Source of the DNA: Muribaculaceae bacterium
GTDB taxonomy: Bacteria > Bacteroidota > Bacteroidia > Bacteroidales > Muribaculaceae
Assembly: GCA_017557665.1 (NCBI GenBank)
Contig: JAFYYI010000092.1
Coordinates: 1-64,000, forward strand
Direction of reading: 5' to 3'
DNA: 64,000 nt
Shown here piece by piece: positions 17,346 to 26,894 of the stretch (position 1 is its first letter; each line of letters opens with the position of its first letter). Position numbers and translations under genes: made by a program. The notes under the pieces were generated by a model that was not told the origin of the DNA, did not search any database, and saw only the letters and a list, made by a program, of their open reading frames with translations.

Positions 17346-18731
17346 ATGAAAACATCGTTCAAAATCATAGTCCTTTGTCTGGCCGCATTGTCTGTGGCAG
17401 GCTGCGACACAATCAAGGGGCTGCATGGCAAGTACCAGTCCCAAGCAACGATTCCTGCAGATGTTTACGGTAAAGATATCCCATTGACGAACGACAGCAC
17501 CTCGCTGGCCGAAATCTCATGGCGTGACTTCTTCACCGATCCCTTGCTGCAGCAACTCATCGACACGGCCCTGTCGCGTAACACCGATATCCAGTCGGCG
17601 CGCATCGCCATAAAACAGTCCGAAGCCGCCTTGGAAGCGGCCAAGCAGGGTTTCTTCCCGACGGTGTATTTCTCACCCTCGGGTTCCATCTCCTCTTTTG
17701 GCGGCAGTGCGGCATCCAAGACCTACAACCTGCCGTTGCAGGTCAACTGGGACATCGACGCGTTTGGCACCATCAAGAACAAGAAGCGCAAGTCCGAAGC
17801 GGTGCTCCTGCAGGCTCAGACCGGTAAACAGATTGTCCAGGCCAACATCGTCTCGGCGGTGGCTCAACAGTACAGCACCCTGCTCTTGCTTGACCAGCAG
17901 CTGGAAATCCTGCTCGCTACTGATAGCTTGTGGAATATTTCGCTGGAGACCCAGAAGATACTCTGGGAAAACGGCAAGTCTTACTCCACGGCGGTTAACC
18001 AGATGGAGTCTTCCTACCTAAACGTGAAAACTTCGATTGTGGACACGCGACGCAATATCCGCAAGGTGGAGAACGCCATCTGCAGCCTGTTGGCCATCAC
18101 GCCACAGCACATCCAGCGCAGCCGTTTAGGCCTGTATTCGTTGCCCAGGAGTTTGAGCACCGGCGTGCCCGCCCTGCTGCTACAGAACCGTCCTGACATC
18201 AAACTGGCTGACTATGCCATGGAAGAGGCTTTCTATGACACGCAGATTGCCCGTGCCGCTTTCTATCCATCCATCAGTTTGCAGGGACTGGCCGGCTGGA
18301 CCAATAGCGCGGGAGGTGCTGTCGTGAACCCGGGCAAGATACTGCTTAATGCTGTGGCATCGCTCACCCAGCCCATCTATGCGCAAGGAAAACTGAAGGC
18401 CAATCTGAAAATCAGCCAACTGACACAGGAAGACCTGATGAACCAGTATGTGCAGACTGTGATTGATGCAGGTAATGAAGTGAATGAAGCCTTGGCCGAC
18501 TTCCAGGCGGCAGTGGAAAAGCATGACTATTACCATCGTCAGGTAGCGGTGTTGCACGAAGCATACAAGGGAACCCACGAACTCATGGATAACGGCAAGG
18601 CCAGTTACCTTGAGGTGCTCACCGCTCAGGAGTCCCTCCTGAATGCTCAACTCAATGAGGCCACGAACATGTATAACGGGGCCATGGGCATCATTGCCCT
18701 GTACATTGCTCTGGGTGGCGCTACACGATAA
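17346..18731 (+). CDS. Outer-membrane efflux channel lipoprotein (TolC/OprM family, NodT type)
   Basis: The 461-residue product begins MKTSFKIIVLCLAALSVAGC with a lipobox cysteine (Cys20). Two OEP repeats follow, with the usual ALSRNTDIQSARIAIKQSEA and NEVNEALADFQAAVEKHDYY helical segments and LLQNRPDIKLADYAMEEAFY at the midpoint. These proteins form the trimeric outer-membrane exit duct. The frame is open from a TTG at 17340, but the ATG at 17346 directly precedes the signal peptide. It follows the pump gene by 12 bases and completes the tripartite pump. Confidence 0.94.
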   Translation: MKTSFKIIVLCLAALSVAGCDTIKGLHGKYQSQATIPADVYGKDIPLTNDSTSLAEISWRDFFTDPLLQQLIDTALSRNTDIQSARIAIKQSEAALEAAKQGFFPTVYFSPSGSISSFGGSAASKTYNLPLQVNWDIDAFGTIKNKKRKSEAVLLQAQTGKQIVQANIVSAVAQQYSTLLLLDQQLEILLATDSLWNISLETQKILWENGKSYSTAVNQMESSYLNVKTSIVDTRRNIRKVENAICSLLAITPQHIQRSRLGLYSLPRSLSTGVPALLLQNRPDIKLADYAMEEAFYDTQIARAAFYPSISLQGLAGWTNSAGGAVVNPGKILLNAVASLTQPIYAQGKLKANLKISQLTQEDLMNQYVQTVIDAGNEVNEALADFQAAVEKHDYYHRQVAVLHEAYKGTHELMDNGKASYLEVLTAQESLLNAQLNEATNMYNGAMGIIALYIALGGATR

Positions 18732-18749
18732 TAGCAAATATCATTGATT

Positions 18750-19781
18750 ATGAAATACTTAGCTTATTTCCTGTTATCTATTTGTGCCGTGACGTTGCTC
18801 TCGTCCTGTGAGCACGATGAGCCGATCAATCCCATCAAGCCACTTGAGGATCGCACTGTGCTGGTGCTGACTTCCTATGGTGAAATTTTTGACCAAACGG
18901 GCAAGCTGGTGAAAGAACTGCCCAATTGCACGTTTGCCTCGGAAATCATTGCCGAGGGCGACGACTATTTTGTTGCCGGTGTGTCGTCCAAGGAACGTGT
19001 GGGCTATTGGAAAAACGGCAAGTGGAACACGCTGCACGTGGATTTCATCGAAGACGTGGACCACTGGATCTACGGCATTGGCAAGTGGGACTCCTACATC
19101 TACCTGCTGGACTTGCCCAACGTGCTCAAGAACAGCGGCATCTTTCCGCTCAAGGATTCCGAGTTTTTCATCCCTCCTGATCACGGGTTGGTGGTGAGTG
19201 AAGGCAAGTGTTATGTCATCGGCTATGAACCGACCAATGTCGAGAACGTATTTCGCCCTATATTGTACAACTATCACAAGGGGTATTACGAGAAGGAATA
19301 CCTGCCCCTGCCCCCAGGATACATTACAGGAGAGTGTCGGACCATCTATGCCAGTAACGGCGACCACACCGTGATTGGGGGTATCGTGGGCCGTGAGCCG
19401 GCAGTGTGGGTAGACAAGCAATGCCAGATTTATCAAGTCAGTTTCCCGGAACTTCTGGAAGAGGGCTATTACCCCGTGGGGCGCATCGAATGCATCACCG
19501 AGTGTAACGGCCACGTGTATGCCGCGGGATTTGAGTATAATGCCGACAGGGAGCTGATAGCCACAGTGTGGATTGACGGTATCCCGCAGCATTACCAGTA
19601 TAATCCCGACTGTGACGGCAGTTCACAGGCCATTGGCATCCGTTCCTATGGTGACGATGTGTATGTGCTCACTACCGAATTTGACCCGATAGAGAATGAT
19701 TTATTGACCCACCTGTGGCTGAACGGGAAAATCATTATGTCCTATCACGGCATTCAACCAGCAGGATTCGCAGTCTTGTAA
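18750..19781 (+). CDS. Lipoprotein, propeller-like repeat protein (first of a tandem pair)
   Basis: The 343-residue product has a lipoprotein signal ending LLSSC (Cys18). After EHDEPINPIKPLEDRTVLVL the body contains short repeated blocks with the YWKNGKW / VWVDKQ / LWLNGK pattern, each a strand ending in Trp-x-Asn-Gly, which suggests a beta-propeller. It is strongly similar in sequence and length to the next gene, so the pair arose by tandem duplication. The spacing of 18 bases from the channel gene suggests shared transcription with the efflux pump. No function is known to me. Confidence 0.75.
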   Translation: MKYLAYFLLSICAVTLLSSCEHDEPINPIKPLEDRTVLVLTSYGEIFDQTGKLVKELPNCTFASEIIAEGDDYFVAGVSSKERVGYWKNGKWNTLHVDFIEDVDHWIYGIGKWDSYIYLLDLPNVLKNSGIFPLKDSEFFIPPDHGLVVSEGKCYVIGYEPTNVENVFRPILYNYHKGYYEKEYLPLPPGYITGECRTIYASNGDHTVIGGIVGREPAVWVDKQCQIYQVSFPELLEEGYYPVGRIECITECNGHVYAAGFEYNADRELIATVWIDGIPQHYQYNPDCDGSSQAIGIRSYGDDVYVLTTEFDPIENDLLTHLWLNGKIIMSYHGIQPAGFAVL

Positions 19782-19796
19782 ATCTTATAAATAATT

Positions 19797-20828
19797 ATGA
19801 AACAGACATTTTTATATCTATTATTCGTGATTTGCACATTGGCGCCGCTCTCTTCATGCGAGCATGAAGAACCGGTCAACCCCATCAAGCCGCTTGAGGA
19901 GCGTACTGTACTGCTGGTAGCTTCCAATGGCGAGATTTATGACCAAAACGGCGAGTTGGTCACGCATTTGCCCAACTGCACTTTTGCCGCTGAGATCATC
20001 TCGGACGGTGACGACTACTTCGTGTCAGGTGTTCAGTCAAAGGGGCGCGTGGGTTATTGGAAAAACGGCAAGTGGAACACGCTGCATGTCGATTTTATCG
20101 ATGATGTGGATCACTGGACCTACGGAATTGGCAAATGGGATTACTACATCTACTTGCTTGATATTCCCAATGTGCTTAAAAACAGCGGTATCTTTCCGCT
20201 TGAGGACTTCCACGACCTCGTGCCCGCCAATCATGCGCTCGCCGTGAGCGAAGGCAAGTGCTATGTAATCGGTTATGCATTCAACGGAGATCTTGATCAT
20301 GCTCATTATCAGCCGGTGCTGTACACCAATTACAAGAAAGAGTATCTCCCTATGCCCGAGGGTGCCTTGACGGGAGAATGCCATGCAATTTATGCCTATG
20401 ACCGCGACCATACCATTATCGGCGGTATGATCGACGCCATGCCTGCCGTTTGGGTCGAGAAGCAATATGAGGTTTATCCTGTCAGCTATCCTAGGGAAAC
20501 GCTCGGCGACAACTTGTACTTGATTGGGCGCGTGGGGTCGGTGACAAAGTGTAACGGCCACATCTATGCGGCAGGTTTTGAATATGACTACAACAATACG
20601 ATGTTAGCCACCGTGTGGACCGATGCTGTCCCCTCGCATTACCAGTCGGGATGGGAATGCACCAGTTCAGATGCCGTCGAAATCCACTCCTATGGCGATG
20701 ACGTGTATCTGCTCACCACAGAATATAACAACGACACTGACGAGTCCAGAGCCCACCTGTGGAGGAATGGCGAACTAATCAAAAGCTATAATAATAATAT
20801 CCAAGTATCTGGATTTACAGTACTTTAG
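19797..20828 (+). CDS. Lipoprotein, propeller-like repeat protein (second of a tandem pair)
   Basis: The 343-residue paralogue of the preceding gene shares the lipobox (LSSC), the EHEEPVNPIKPLEERTVLL start and long identical blocks such as RVGYWKNGKWNTLHVDF and NVLKNSGIFPL. By eye more than half of positions match. Divergence is concentrated in loops after residue 130. It starts 15 bases after its partner. A short repeat tract (ACTAAGGACTAGAAACT type) follows its stop codon at 20838-20860. The function is unknown; a surface or periplasmic accessory role with the efflux system is possible but unproven. Confidence 0.75.
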   Translation: MKQTFLYLLFVICTLAPLSSCEHEEPVNPIKPLEERTVLLVASNGEIYDQNGELVTHLPNCTFAAEIISDGDDYFVSGVQSKGRVGYWKNGKWNTLHVDFIDDVDHWTYGIGKWDYYIYLLDIPNVLKNSGIFPLEDFHDLVPANHALAVSEGKCYVIGYAFNGDLDHAHYQPVLYTNYKKEYLPMPEGALTGECHAIYAYDRDHTIIGGMIDAMPAVWVEKQYEVYPVSYPRETLGDNLYLIGRVGSVTKCNGHIYAAGFEYDYNNTMLATVWTDAVPSHYQSGWECTSSDAVEIHSYGDDVYLLTTEYNNDTDESRAHLWRNGELIKSYNNNIQVSGFTVL

Positions 20829-20884
20829 GCTACTGAAAACTAAGGACTAGAAACTTAAACATAATAATTCAAAACTTTAAAAAT

Positions 20885-21736
20885 ATGAACTATACGAGAG
20901 CATTATATCTTGCCTTGATGGCTCTGGTTGGTTTACCGTTAATGGGCCAGATTGTTACGTCAAAAAAAGGCGTAGAACAACAAAAAATCAATGTGGACAG
21001 TGTTATCAATGATTTTGACAGCCGCCCGGCCTTTGGCATCTACAAGGACACTTACTTCGTCGGTGGTACGGCACTCAACACCAAGCCCACCGAGTTCAAC
21101 AGTGATGTGAAGTTCCAAATCAGCTTCCGCCACAGGCTCACAAAGTCTATCCTGCCCTTGCACAGCCACCTGTTCTTGCAATACTCGCAAAAGGCGATTT
21201 GGAACGTGTTTGAGGAGTCATTGCCCTTCCATGACCTGAATTTCAATCCCGGCATCGGTGTGCAGAATCTGGTTGTGTATAACGGCAGGCTTGTGGGAAA
21301 TGGCACGATCATGCTTGAACATGAGTCCAACGGGCGTGACGGCGAGGCATCGCGCAGCTGGAACAAGGTTTCAGTCAGCTATGCTGCAGTGATTGATCCT
21401 CGACTGGAGGTATATGGCAAGACATGGATTCCCATCATCGACGGGCAACAGAACAAGGACATCCTCAAGTATTGCGGTATCTTCCAGGTTGGTTCACAGT
21501 TTATCTCTTCAGACAGGCGTTGGGTGGCCGATGTCACCTTCGTGAAGCGTCAGGGATGGAACCTCAACTTCAACACGATTCTGAATGTGGGATTCCGCTT
21601 CAGCAAGAAGGACAACCAGTACTTCATGCTGCATTTCTATGACGGCTACGGCGAGAACCTGCTGGACTATAACAAGTACCACTGCCGCCTGCGCATCGGT
21701 CTGTTGATACGCCCGAATTTCTTCAGCGACTTCTAA
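20885..21736 (+). CDS. pldA: Outer membrane phospholipase A
   Basis: The 283-residue protein has a signal peptide (ending PLMGQ) and a beta-barrel body. The OMPLA catalytic centre is clear: His146 and Ser148 in EHESNGRDG and Asn160 in RSWNKV, matching the His-Ser-Asn triad of the family. The C-terminal GYGENLLDYN is the conserved calcium-site region and the chain ends in Phe, as outer-membrane barrels do. OMPLA hydrolyses phospholipids that reach the outer leaflet, protecting membrane asymmetry. It lies downstream of the efflux genes and 36 bases before the DUF4421-like gene. Confidence 0.92.
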   Translation: MNYTRALYLALMALVGLPLMGQIVTSKKGVEQQKINVDSVINDFDSRPAFGIYKDTYFVGGTALNTKPTEFNSDVKFQISFRHRLTKSILPLHSHLFLQYSQKAIWNVFEESLPFHDLNFNPGIGVQNLVVYNGRLVGNGTIMLEHESNGRDGEASRSWNKVSVSYAAVIDPRLEVYGKTWIPIIDGQQNKDILKYCGIFQVGSQFISSDRRWVADVTFVKRQGWNLNFNTILNVGFRFSKKDNQYFMLHFYDGYGENLLDYNKYHCRLRIGLLIRPNFFSDF

Positions 21737-21772
21737 ACCAAGATTCATTTATTCTCATTATCTTTGTAGCCG

Positions 21773-22990
21773 ATGATGAGACGTTGCATATTGATATTGT
21801 CATTACTGCTCACCACGGCGATGCTGTCGTGGGGACAAGTATCGGAGCCGCTTGTTGTCCAGCAGCAAGACAGCCTGCAACAATCGGTCGATACTGTTCA
21901 ACAACTGAGCAAGATGCAGAGGGCTAAGGAGCGTTTCCATCAACGCGTCGAGGCGAAACTCAACGAGCCGTATGACACGACGCGCAACAAAGGCTACTGG
22001 TGGCGCGCGCTCAAGCACGGGAAAGTGAACTTCAAGGACAGCACGATGGGCTATCCCAAATTTGTGATGTTCTGTTATAGGACCTACGTGTGGGGTGACC
22101 GGGCATTCAACAGCTACGACAATTCCTATGTCACAAGCACCGGAAAGAATTGGAAACTCATCCTCAAGAGCAACAACTGGGTGGACTCTTACATTGGCCA
22201 TCCTGTCAAGGATGTGAACCAGATCATTAACAGCAATCTGGTCTCCAACATCGGTCTCTCGCTGTCATTCATGGCAGTGAGTGTGGGTTATTCGATAGGT
22301 GTGAGCAACCTGATACATGGCGGTAAAGTTTCGGATAAGGTCGACTTCTCGTTCACATGCGCTCGCTTTACTGCCGATGCCTACTATTGGGAGAACAACA
22401 ATGAGATCAATGCGATCTATAGGATCAAGGATCTGGACAACGTCAGGCACAAAGCCAGGCAGTCGGGCGTCAGCCGCAAGGCGATGGGCTTGACGGCCTA
22501 CTACTTCTTCAACAACAAGCGCTATGCCCAGGCAGCCGCCTACTGTTTCTCCAAGTACCAGAAGCGTAACGCCGGTTCGTGGCTGGCGGGCTTCAGTCTG
22601 CAGCACTACGACGTGTCACTGGATGTGGAGAAGTTGTCTGATGATGTGCGCCCTTTCTTCCCGACGCAGGCCGACGCACCCCGCATCCTGTACAACGACT
22701 ACTGCCTGCTCTTCGGCTACGGACAGAACTGGGTATTGAGCCCCAAGTGGCTGTTGAACTTAACCATCACCCCCTACGTCGGCTACCGTCACAACCACTT
22801 CATCGGTCCCGATGACAGTGCCAGTAACATCTCGCTCAACTGCCGCGCACGCTTGGGTGCCGTGTACAACCACAAGCAGTTCTTTATGGCTTTCCAGACC
22901 TATGCCGACCATCACCGGTACGCCTCAAAGATTAGTCGCCTTGTCAACTCCCTCTTAGAGTTTTCTGCCCTGGTCGGAATCAGGTTCTAA
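21773..22990 (+). CDS. DUF4421-like outer-membrane protein
   Basis: The 405-residue product has a signal peptide (LLTTAMLSWGQ), a short Gln-rich segment, a predicted helix (SKMQRAKERFHQRVEAKL) and a beta-barrel-like body with alternating aromatic strands ending in Phe. The blocks YNDYCLLFGYGQNWVLSPKW and NISLNCRARLGAVYNHKQFF match what I remember of the Bacteroidota DUF4421 family; a profile search would confirm this. The function is unknown. Start codons at 21773 and 21776 are both possible. The gene ends at a bidirectional terminator shared with the patatin gene. Confidence 0.78.
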   Translation: MMRRCILILSLLLTTAMLSWGQVSEPLVVQQQDSLQQSVDTVQQLSKMQRAKERFHQRVEAKLNEPYDTTRNKGYWWRALKHGKVNFKDSTMGYPKFVMFCYRTYVWGDRAFNSYDNSYVTSTGKNWKLILKSNNWVDSYIGHPVKDVNQIINSNLVSNIGLSLSFMAVSVGYSIGVSNLIHGGKVSDKVDFSFTCARFTADAYYWENNNEINAIYRIKDLDNVRHKARQSGVSRKAMGLTAYYFFNNKRYAQAAAYCFSKYQKRNAGSWLAGFSLQHYDVSLDVEKLSDDVRPFFPTQADAPRILYNDYCLLFGYGQNWVLSPKWLLNLTITPYVGYRHNHFIGPDDSASNISLNCRARLGAVYNHKQFFMAFQTYADHHRYASKISRLVNSLLEFSALVGIRF

Positions 22991-23035
22991 GGTCAGGGAA
23001 CGATAATTACATCAAATACTACAGAGATAAAAAAC

Positions 23036-23098
23036 GACAAATTACGCTAATTGAGCAAATATCAAGATGATTGATTCGCTTAATTAGCGTAATTCGTT
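23036..23098. terminator. Bidirectional terminator between DUF4421-like and patatin genes
   Basis: AATTACGCTAATT (23040-23052) and AATTAGCGTAATT (23082-23094) are exact reverse complements, with partial pairing on both sides. The element lies between two convergent genes, 50 bases after one stop and 22 after the other. Confidence 0.65.
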
Positions 23099-23116
23099 GG
23101 TTGGAGAACAATGATG

Positions 23117-25168
23117 CTAGAACTCGAAGCCCAGGTTGATGTAGAAGGAGACTTGTTTGGTGAGGTTACTCCAGCTGATGGAACCGCCCAAAGGACCAAA
23201 CATGCTGTTGTAGGCATAGGCGAGTTGAGCTCCCCAAATGGGCTTGCTGTTGAAGATGCCGTCCAATTTGTCGTTATGCTTGGCGAGGTGTCCCTTTGCC
23301 ATGAGGTAGTGCTCCTTGAATAGGCGTTGTTGCAGCTTGAGACCCATAATCAGTAATTTGCTGTCTATGAGATGGCAGTGGCCGAAGCCCGAGAATGACA
23401 GTTGCTGGGCATAATAGATGCCGTCGCGGTTGCCGCCCAACATGTTCATGGCGGTAGCGGGAAGGTCCTTGCCAAACATCAGTCGCCCATAGACCATGGG
23501 CTGCACATGGGTCGTGCTGGTCAGCGGTACTGTCATGCGCCACTTGGCGCTCACCTCGCTGAAACCCGCATGGCCTTTCCACTGGGCAAAGTTGTCGGTA
23601 TAATAAGCGTACTGGGCTTCGGCGCGCATACCCTTATGAGTGAAGTACCAGTTGTCCTCGGTGTTATACCGTGCGCTGGCATGGTAGTTGAAATAGTATT
23701 CGAAGTCATTGAAGTGGTATTCGAAATCCTTGAAATAATCGATGCTATACTGGCTAGACAGTATATCATAGTGGTGGTAATGCTCCCAGGCAATGCCCAG
23801 GTCAAAGTTCAGGTTGAGCGCGTCGAATGAGAACAGCGTGGCATTGGCTTTCTGATAAACGAACTTCAGGTTCTCTGAACGTCGCTTTCCCATGAACAGG
23901 TCGATGTCTTCATGCCAGATCTCATAGGACAGGCCAATCCTGCGGTGAGGCTTGGGTATCATGTTCCATGCCAGACGGCCCATGGTGCGCTTACCCAACC
24001 TCAGGGTGAGGTCGAGCGTCTTGTCCAGTTTGTTACCGAAGTAATAGGTCGCCCCGATTTGCCCTGCCACCAATTCCTCGTTGTCATATCTCACGCCCAC
24101 GCTGGCCTTGATGGAATTCTTGGCATTCTCCTCGTTCACGAGTTTGCCGGCCTGGGTATTGTCGATGTCGCTCAGCTTGATGATGCTGTACTCGGGCTTG
24201 TAGTCGGCGGGCACACCGACCAATTCCTTGAGCATCATGATAGAGTCCATTTGGGCTCTTGTGGCTTCTTCACCGCGCTTGATCAGCTCCTTGATGGCCG
24301 AGCGGTAGAAATGGGCTGCCGAGTAGCCCCTCACGGGGACACGGATGATGAGGTCGCAATACTTGTCATTCTCGTCGCTGCGGTTGTGGATGTCGGCGCC
24401 AACCGATCGCTCAAGAATGTCGGAGGTGGAGTAGTAGTTCTTGTTCAGCCCCAGGTCGGTGCGGATGCCAATCACGATGTCGGCACCCATTTTGCGGGCC
24501 AGGTCGGCAGGGAAGTTGTTCTTGGTGCCGCCGTCAACAAGGATGTAGGGATCCATTCTCACGGGGGCGAACACGCCGGGCACGGCCATACTGGCGCGGA
24601 TGGACCTGGCCAGCGAACCATGGTCAAGAACCACCTCGCTGTCGGTAATCAGGTCGGTAGCGATGCACCCGAAGGGGCGGGGAAGCGACTTGAAGTCAAT
24701 GTCTTCGGGCTGGCGCAGGTAGTGGCGCAGGGTCTTCTCGACATTGATGCCGCGGATGAAACCACCGGCCAGCGTGTCCTGGCTTTTGTCCAAAAAGATG
24801 CGATAATCGAACAGATAGATGTTTTGTTTCTCACGCTCGTCAAGTGTCTGGTTTCTCATCGACAGACGGTCGCGCAGGATGTCGCCCCAGTCCATGCTGT
24901 TGACGATGGTCTCGATATCATCGGCATCATAGCCCACGGCATACATGCCGCCGATGATACTGCCCATCGATGTGCCAGTGACCATGTCGATGGGGATGCC
25001 GGCCTCTTCCAGCACCTTAAGGGCGCCGATGTGAATGGTGCCCATAGCGCCGCCACCGCACAGCACGACGGCGACCTTCTTGCGTTCTTTCTTGGTGGGT
25101 TCTGCTGGTTGGGCCATCAGGCTTATGGCCGTCATTAGCAGAATGATAGATAAATAGAAGCGTTTCAT
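23117..25168 (-). CDS. Patatin-like phospholipase with outer-membrane barrel domain
   Basis: The 683-residue protein has a signal peptide ending at AISLMAQ. The patatin domain (residues about 30-320) has the oxyanion loop CGGGAMG (37-43), the nucleophile Ser67 in GTSMGS and the dyad aspartate Asp212 in VDGGTKNN. A linker follows, then a C-terminal beta-barrel of surface-antigen type ending in GFEF. The arrangement resembles PlpD-type autotransported phospholipases, in which the barrel delivers the lipase to the surface. It converges on pldA's operon, so two outer-membrane lipid hydrolases are neighbours. The substrate and any virulence or maintenance role are unknown. Confidence 0.9.
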   Translation of the reverse strand: MKRFYLSIILLMTAISLMAQPAEPTKKERKKVAVVLCGGGAMGTIHIGALKVLEEAGIPIDMVTGTSMGSIIGGMYAVGYDADDIETIVNSMDWGDILRDRLSMRNQTLDEREKQNIYLFDYRIFLDKSQDTLAGGFIRGINVEKTLRHYLRQPEDIDFKSLPRPFGCIATDLITDSEVVLDHGSLARSIRASMAVPGVFAPVRMDPYILVDGGTKNNFPADLARKMGADIVIGIRTDLGLNKNYYSTSDILERSVGADIHNRSDENDKYCDLIIRVPVRGYSAAHFYRSAIKELIKRGEEATRAQMDSIMMLKELVGVPADYKPEYSIIKLSDIDNTQAGKLVNEENAKNSIKASVGVRYDNEELVAGQIGATYYFGNKLDKTLDLTLRLGKRTMGRLAWNMIPKPHRRIGLSYEIWHEDIDLFMGKRRSENLKFVYQKANATLFSFDALNLNFDLGIAWEHYHHYDILSSQYSIDYFKDFEYHFNDFEYYFNYHASARYNTEDNWYFTHKGMRAEAQYAYYTDNFAQWKGHAGFSEVSAKWRMTVPLTSTTHVQPMVYGRLMFGKDLPATAMNMLGGNRDGIYYAQQLSFSGFGHCHLIDSKLLIMGLKLQQRLFKEHYLMAKGHLAKHNDKLDGIFNSKPIWGAQLAYAYNSMFGPLGGSISWSNLTKQVSFYINLGFEF

Positions 25169-25184
25169 TAAAAATATTTTTTTG

Positions 25185-25192
25185 CAAAGGTA
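25185..25192 (-). promoter_or_regulatory. -7 element of the patatin gene
   Basis: TACCTTTG on the minus strand lies 17 bases before the start codon. The -33 element is weak. Confidence 0.55.
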
Positions 25193-25214
25193 CTGATTTT
25201 TGATAATTAATTGT

Positions 25215-25222
25215 TACCTTTG
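25215..25222 (+). promoter_or_regulatory. -7 element of rfbB
   Basis: TACCTTTG on the plus strand lies 28 bases before the rfbB ATG. It is divergent from the patatin promoter, and the two elements are only 22 bases apart. Confidence 0.6.
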
Positions 25223-25249
25223 TGAGTTAAATCAAACCTTACTGCAATT

Positions 25250-26449
25250 ATGAAGACCTATCTCGTAACAGGAGCCGCCGGATTTATCGGCTCAAACTTT
25301 GTGAAGTATATTTTGGGTAAGTATGGCGACAACATCGAGATCATTATCCTCGATGCCTTGACCTATGCCGGTAACCTGGCTTCCATCAAGGGCGAGTTGG
25401 AGCGCTCTAACGTTACTTTTGTCCGTGGCGACGTTGGTGACCGCGAACTAGTGCAGGAAATCATGAGGGAATATGATGTGGACTATATCGTCAACTTTGC
25501 GGCCGAGAGCCACGTGGACCGCAGTATCACCAATCCGCGCCTCTTCCTTGAGACGAATATCCTGGGCACACAGAATATGCTTGACTGCGCCCGCGAGGCT
25601 TGGTTCACTGGCAAGGACGACAAGGGACATAATACTTATGCCCCAGGCAAGAAATACCTGCAGATTTCGACCGACGAGGTCTATGGCTCCCTGACCAAGG
25701 ACTTTGACGAGCCGCAGCCGCTGGAAGTGAGCGATGACGTGCGTGAGGTCATTCAGGGCCGCACCGACCTTAAGACCTATGGCCGCCGTTTCTTCACCGA
25801 AGAGACACCACTGGCACCGCGTTCGCCTTATTCGGCCAGCAAGACAAGTGCCGACCTCATCACCATGGCCTATTACGAGACCTATGGCCTGCCCGTCAAC
25901 ATCACCCGTTGCAGCAACAACTACGGCCCCTATCATTTCCCCGAGAAGCTCATCCCGCTCATCATCAAGAACATCCTTGAGGGCAAGAAACTGCCCGTCT
26001 ATGGCAAGGGTGAGAACGTGCGTGACTGGCTATATGTTGAGGACCACTGCAAGGGCATCGATCTGGTGCTGCGTCAGGGCACTGTAGGCGAGGTCTATAA
26101 CATCGGCGGTTTCAATGAGGAAAGCAACATCAACATCGTTAAGCAGGTCATTGCCATCATTGCACGCATCATGCGCGAGGAGCCCGAATATCAGCAGCTG
26201 CTCCAGTGCGACCTCGATGTCATCAACGACAACCTCATCGAGTTCGTTACCGACCGTCCCGGTCACGACATGCGCTATGCGATTGACCCCACCAAGATAG
26301 CACGTGAGTTGGGCTGGTACCCCGAGACCCCCTTCACCGAGGGCATTGAGAAGACCATCCGTTGGAACCTCAATCACCAACCCTGGGTGCGCAGCGTCAC
26401 CAGCGGCGACTACCAGCGCTACTACGAGGATATGTACGGCAACCGCTAA
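25250..26449 (+). CDS. rfbB: dTDP-glucose 4,6-dehydratase
   Basis: The 399-residue short-chain dehydrogenase-type enzyme makes dTDP-4-keto-6-deoxyglucose, the branch point to dTDP-rhamnose and other deoxysugars for surface glycans. NAD-binding GAAGFIGS is at residues 8-15, AAESHVDRSI carries the substrate contact region, the catalytic dehydratase Asp-Glu pair is in STDEVYG, and YSASKTSAD contains the Tyr-Lys dyad. A longer insert before YSASK (about 45 residues, ending FFTEETPLAPRSP) is common in Bacteroidales versions. The usual partner genes rfbA, rfbC and rfbD are not adjacent. Confidence 0.95.
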   Translation: MKTYLVTGAAGFIGSNFVKYILGKYGDNIEIIILDALTYAGNLASIKGELERSNVTFVRGDVGDRELVQEIMREYDVDYIVNFAAESHVDRSITNPRLFLETNILGTQNMLDCAREAWFTGKDDKGHNTYAPGKKYLQISTDEVYGSLTKDFDEPQPLEVSDDVREVIQGRTDLKTYGRRFFTEETPLAPRSPYSASKTSADLITMAYYETYGLPVNITRCSNNYGPYHFPEKLIPLIIKNILEGKKLPVYGKGENVRDWLYVEDHCKGIDLVLRQGTVGEVYNIGGFNEESNINIVKQVIAIIARIMREEPEYQQLLQCDLDVINDNLIEFVTDRPGHDMRYAIDPTKIARELGWYPETPFTEGIEKTIRWNLNHQPWVRSVTSGDYQRYYEDMYGNR

Positions 26450-26464
26450 ATAGATGGTTAGCAG

Positions 26465-26692
26465 ATGAGGTATCGAGTGGTTTTTGAATATCAGACCGAG
26501 GATGGCGCGATGAGCGATGTCTATAACTGCCGCGACGAGCAGTCGGCAATGGAGAAATTCGCTGAACTGAAGGTCAGCCTCATGCATGCCATCGACCCAG
26601 ACTGCTGCGAAGTGGTGGATGAACCGACACACTACAGCCTCATCAACCGAGAGGTGGGCTTCTACGGCTACGTCCGCTTGATTACAGAATGA
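26465..26692 (+). CDS. Small hypothetical protein
   Basis: This 75-residue acidic protein lies 15 bases after rfbB and is probably cotranscribed with it. It has no signal peptide or membrane segment. The sequence alternates strand-like blocks (RYRVVFEYQTEDG, GFYGYVRLI) around a helix (EQSAMEKFAELKVSLMHAI) and has a paired cysteine in PDCCEVV. The compact alpha-beta pattern and ATG start support a real gene. I do not recognise the family. Confidence 0.6.
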   Translation: MRYRVVFEYQTEDGAMSDVYNCRDEQSAMEKFAELKVSLMHAIDPDCCEVVDEPTHYSLINREVGFYGYVRLITE

Positions 26693-26894
26693 AATACCCC
26701 CTGTAGTCCATGCTCCGACGGCAAGGATGCCATTATATTCATGGTCTTCTTTTTTGTTTTGCGGCAGTGTTGGCAGGTTGAGTGACGATTTGTCACCTTA
26801 GTATATTATGGCATATTATTTGAGGTGGAGTGGGGCAGAGACCTCCCTCCACTCTACATTATACTGACAATGTAAAACTAAACAATATCATATT

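Noticed and set aside
26693..26894. Heat-shock operator or thermosensor before htpG
   Set aside because: A short GTGAC-N5-GTCAC palindrome (26781-26796) and a weak GGAG/CTCC fold are present, but neither matches CIRCE or a ROSE element and no consensus promoter is clear.
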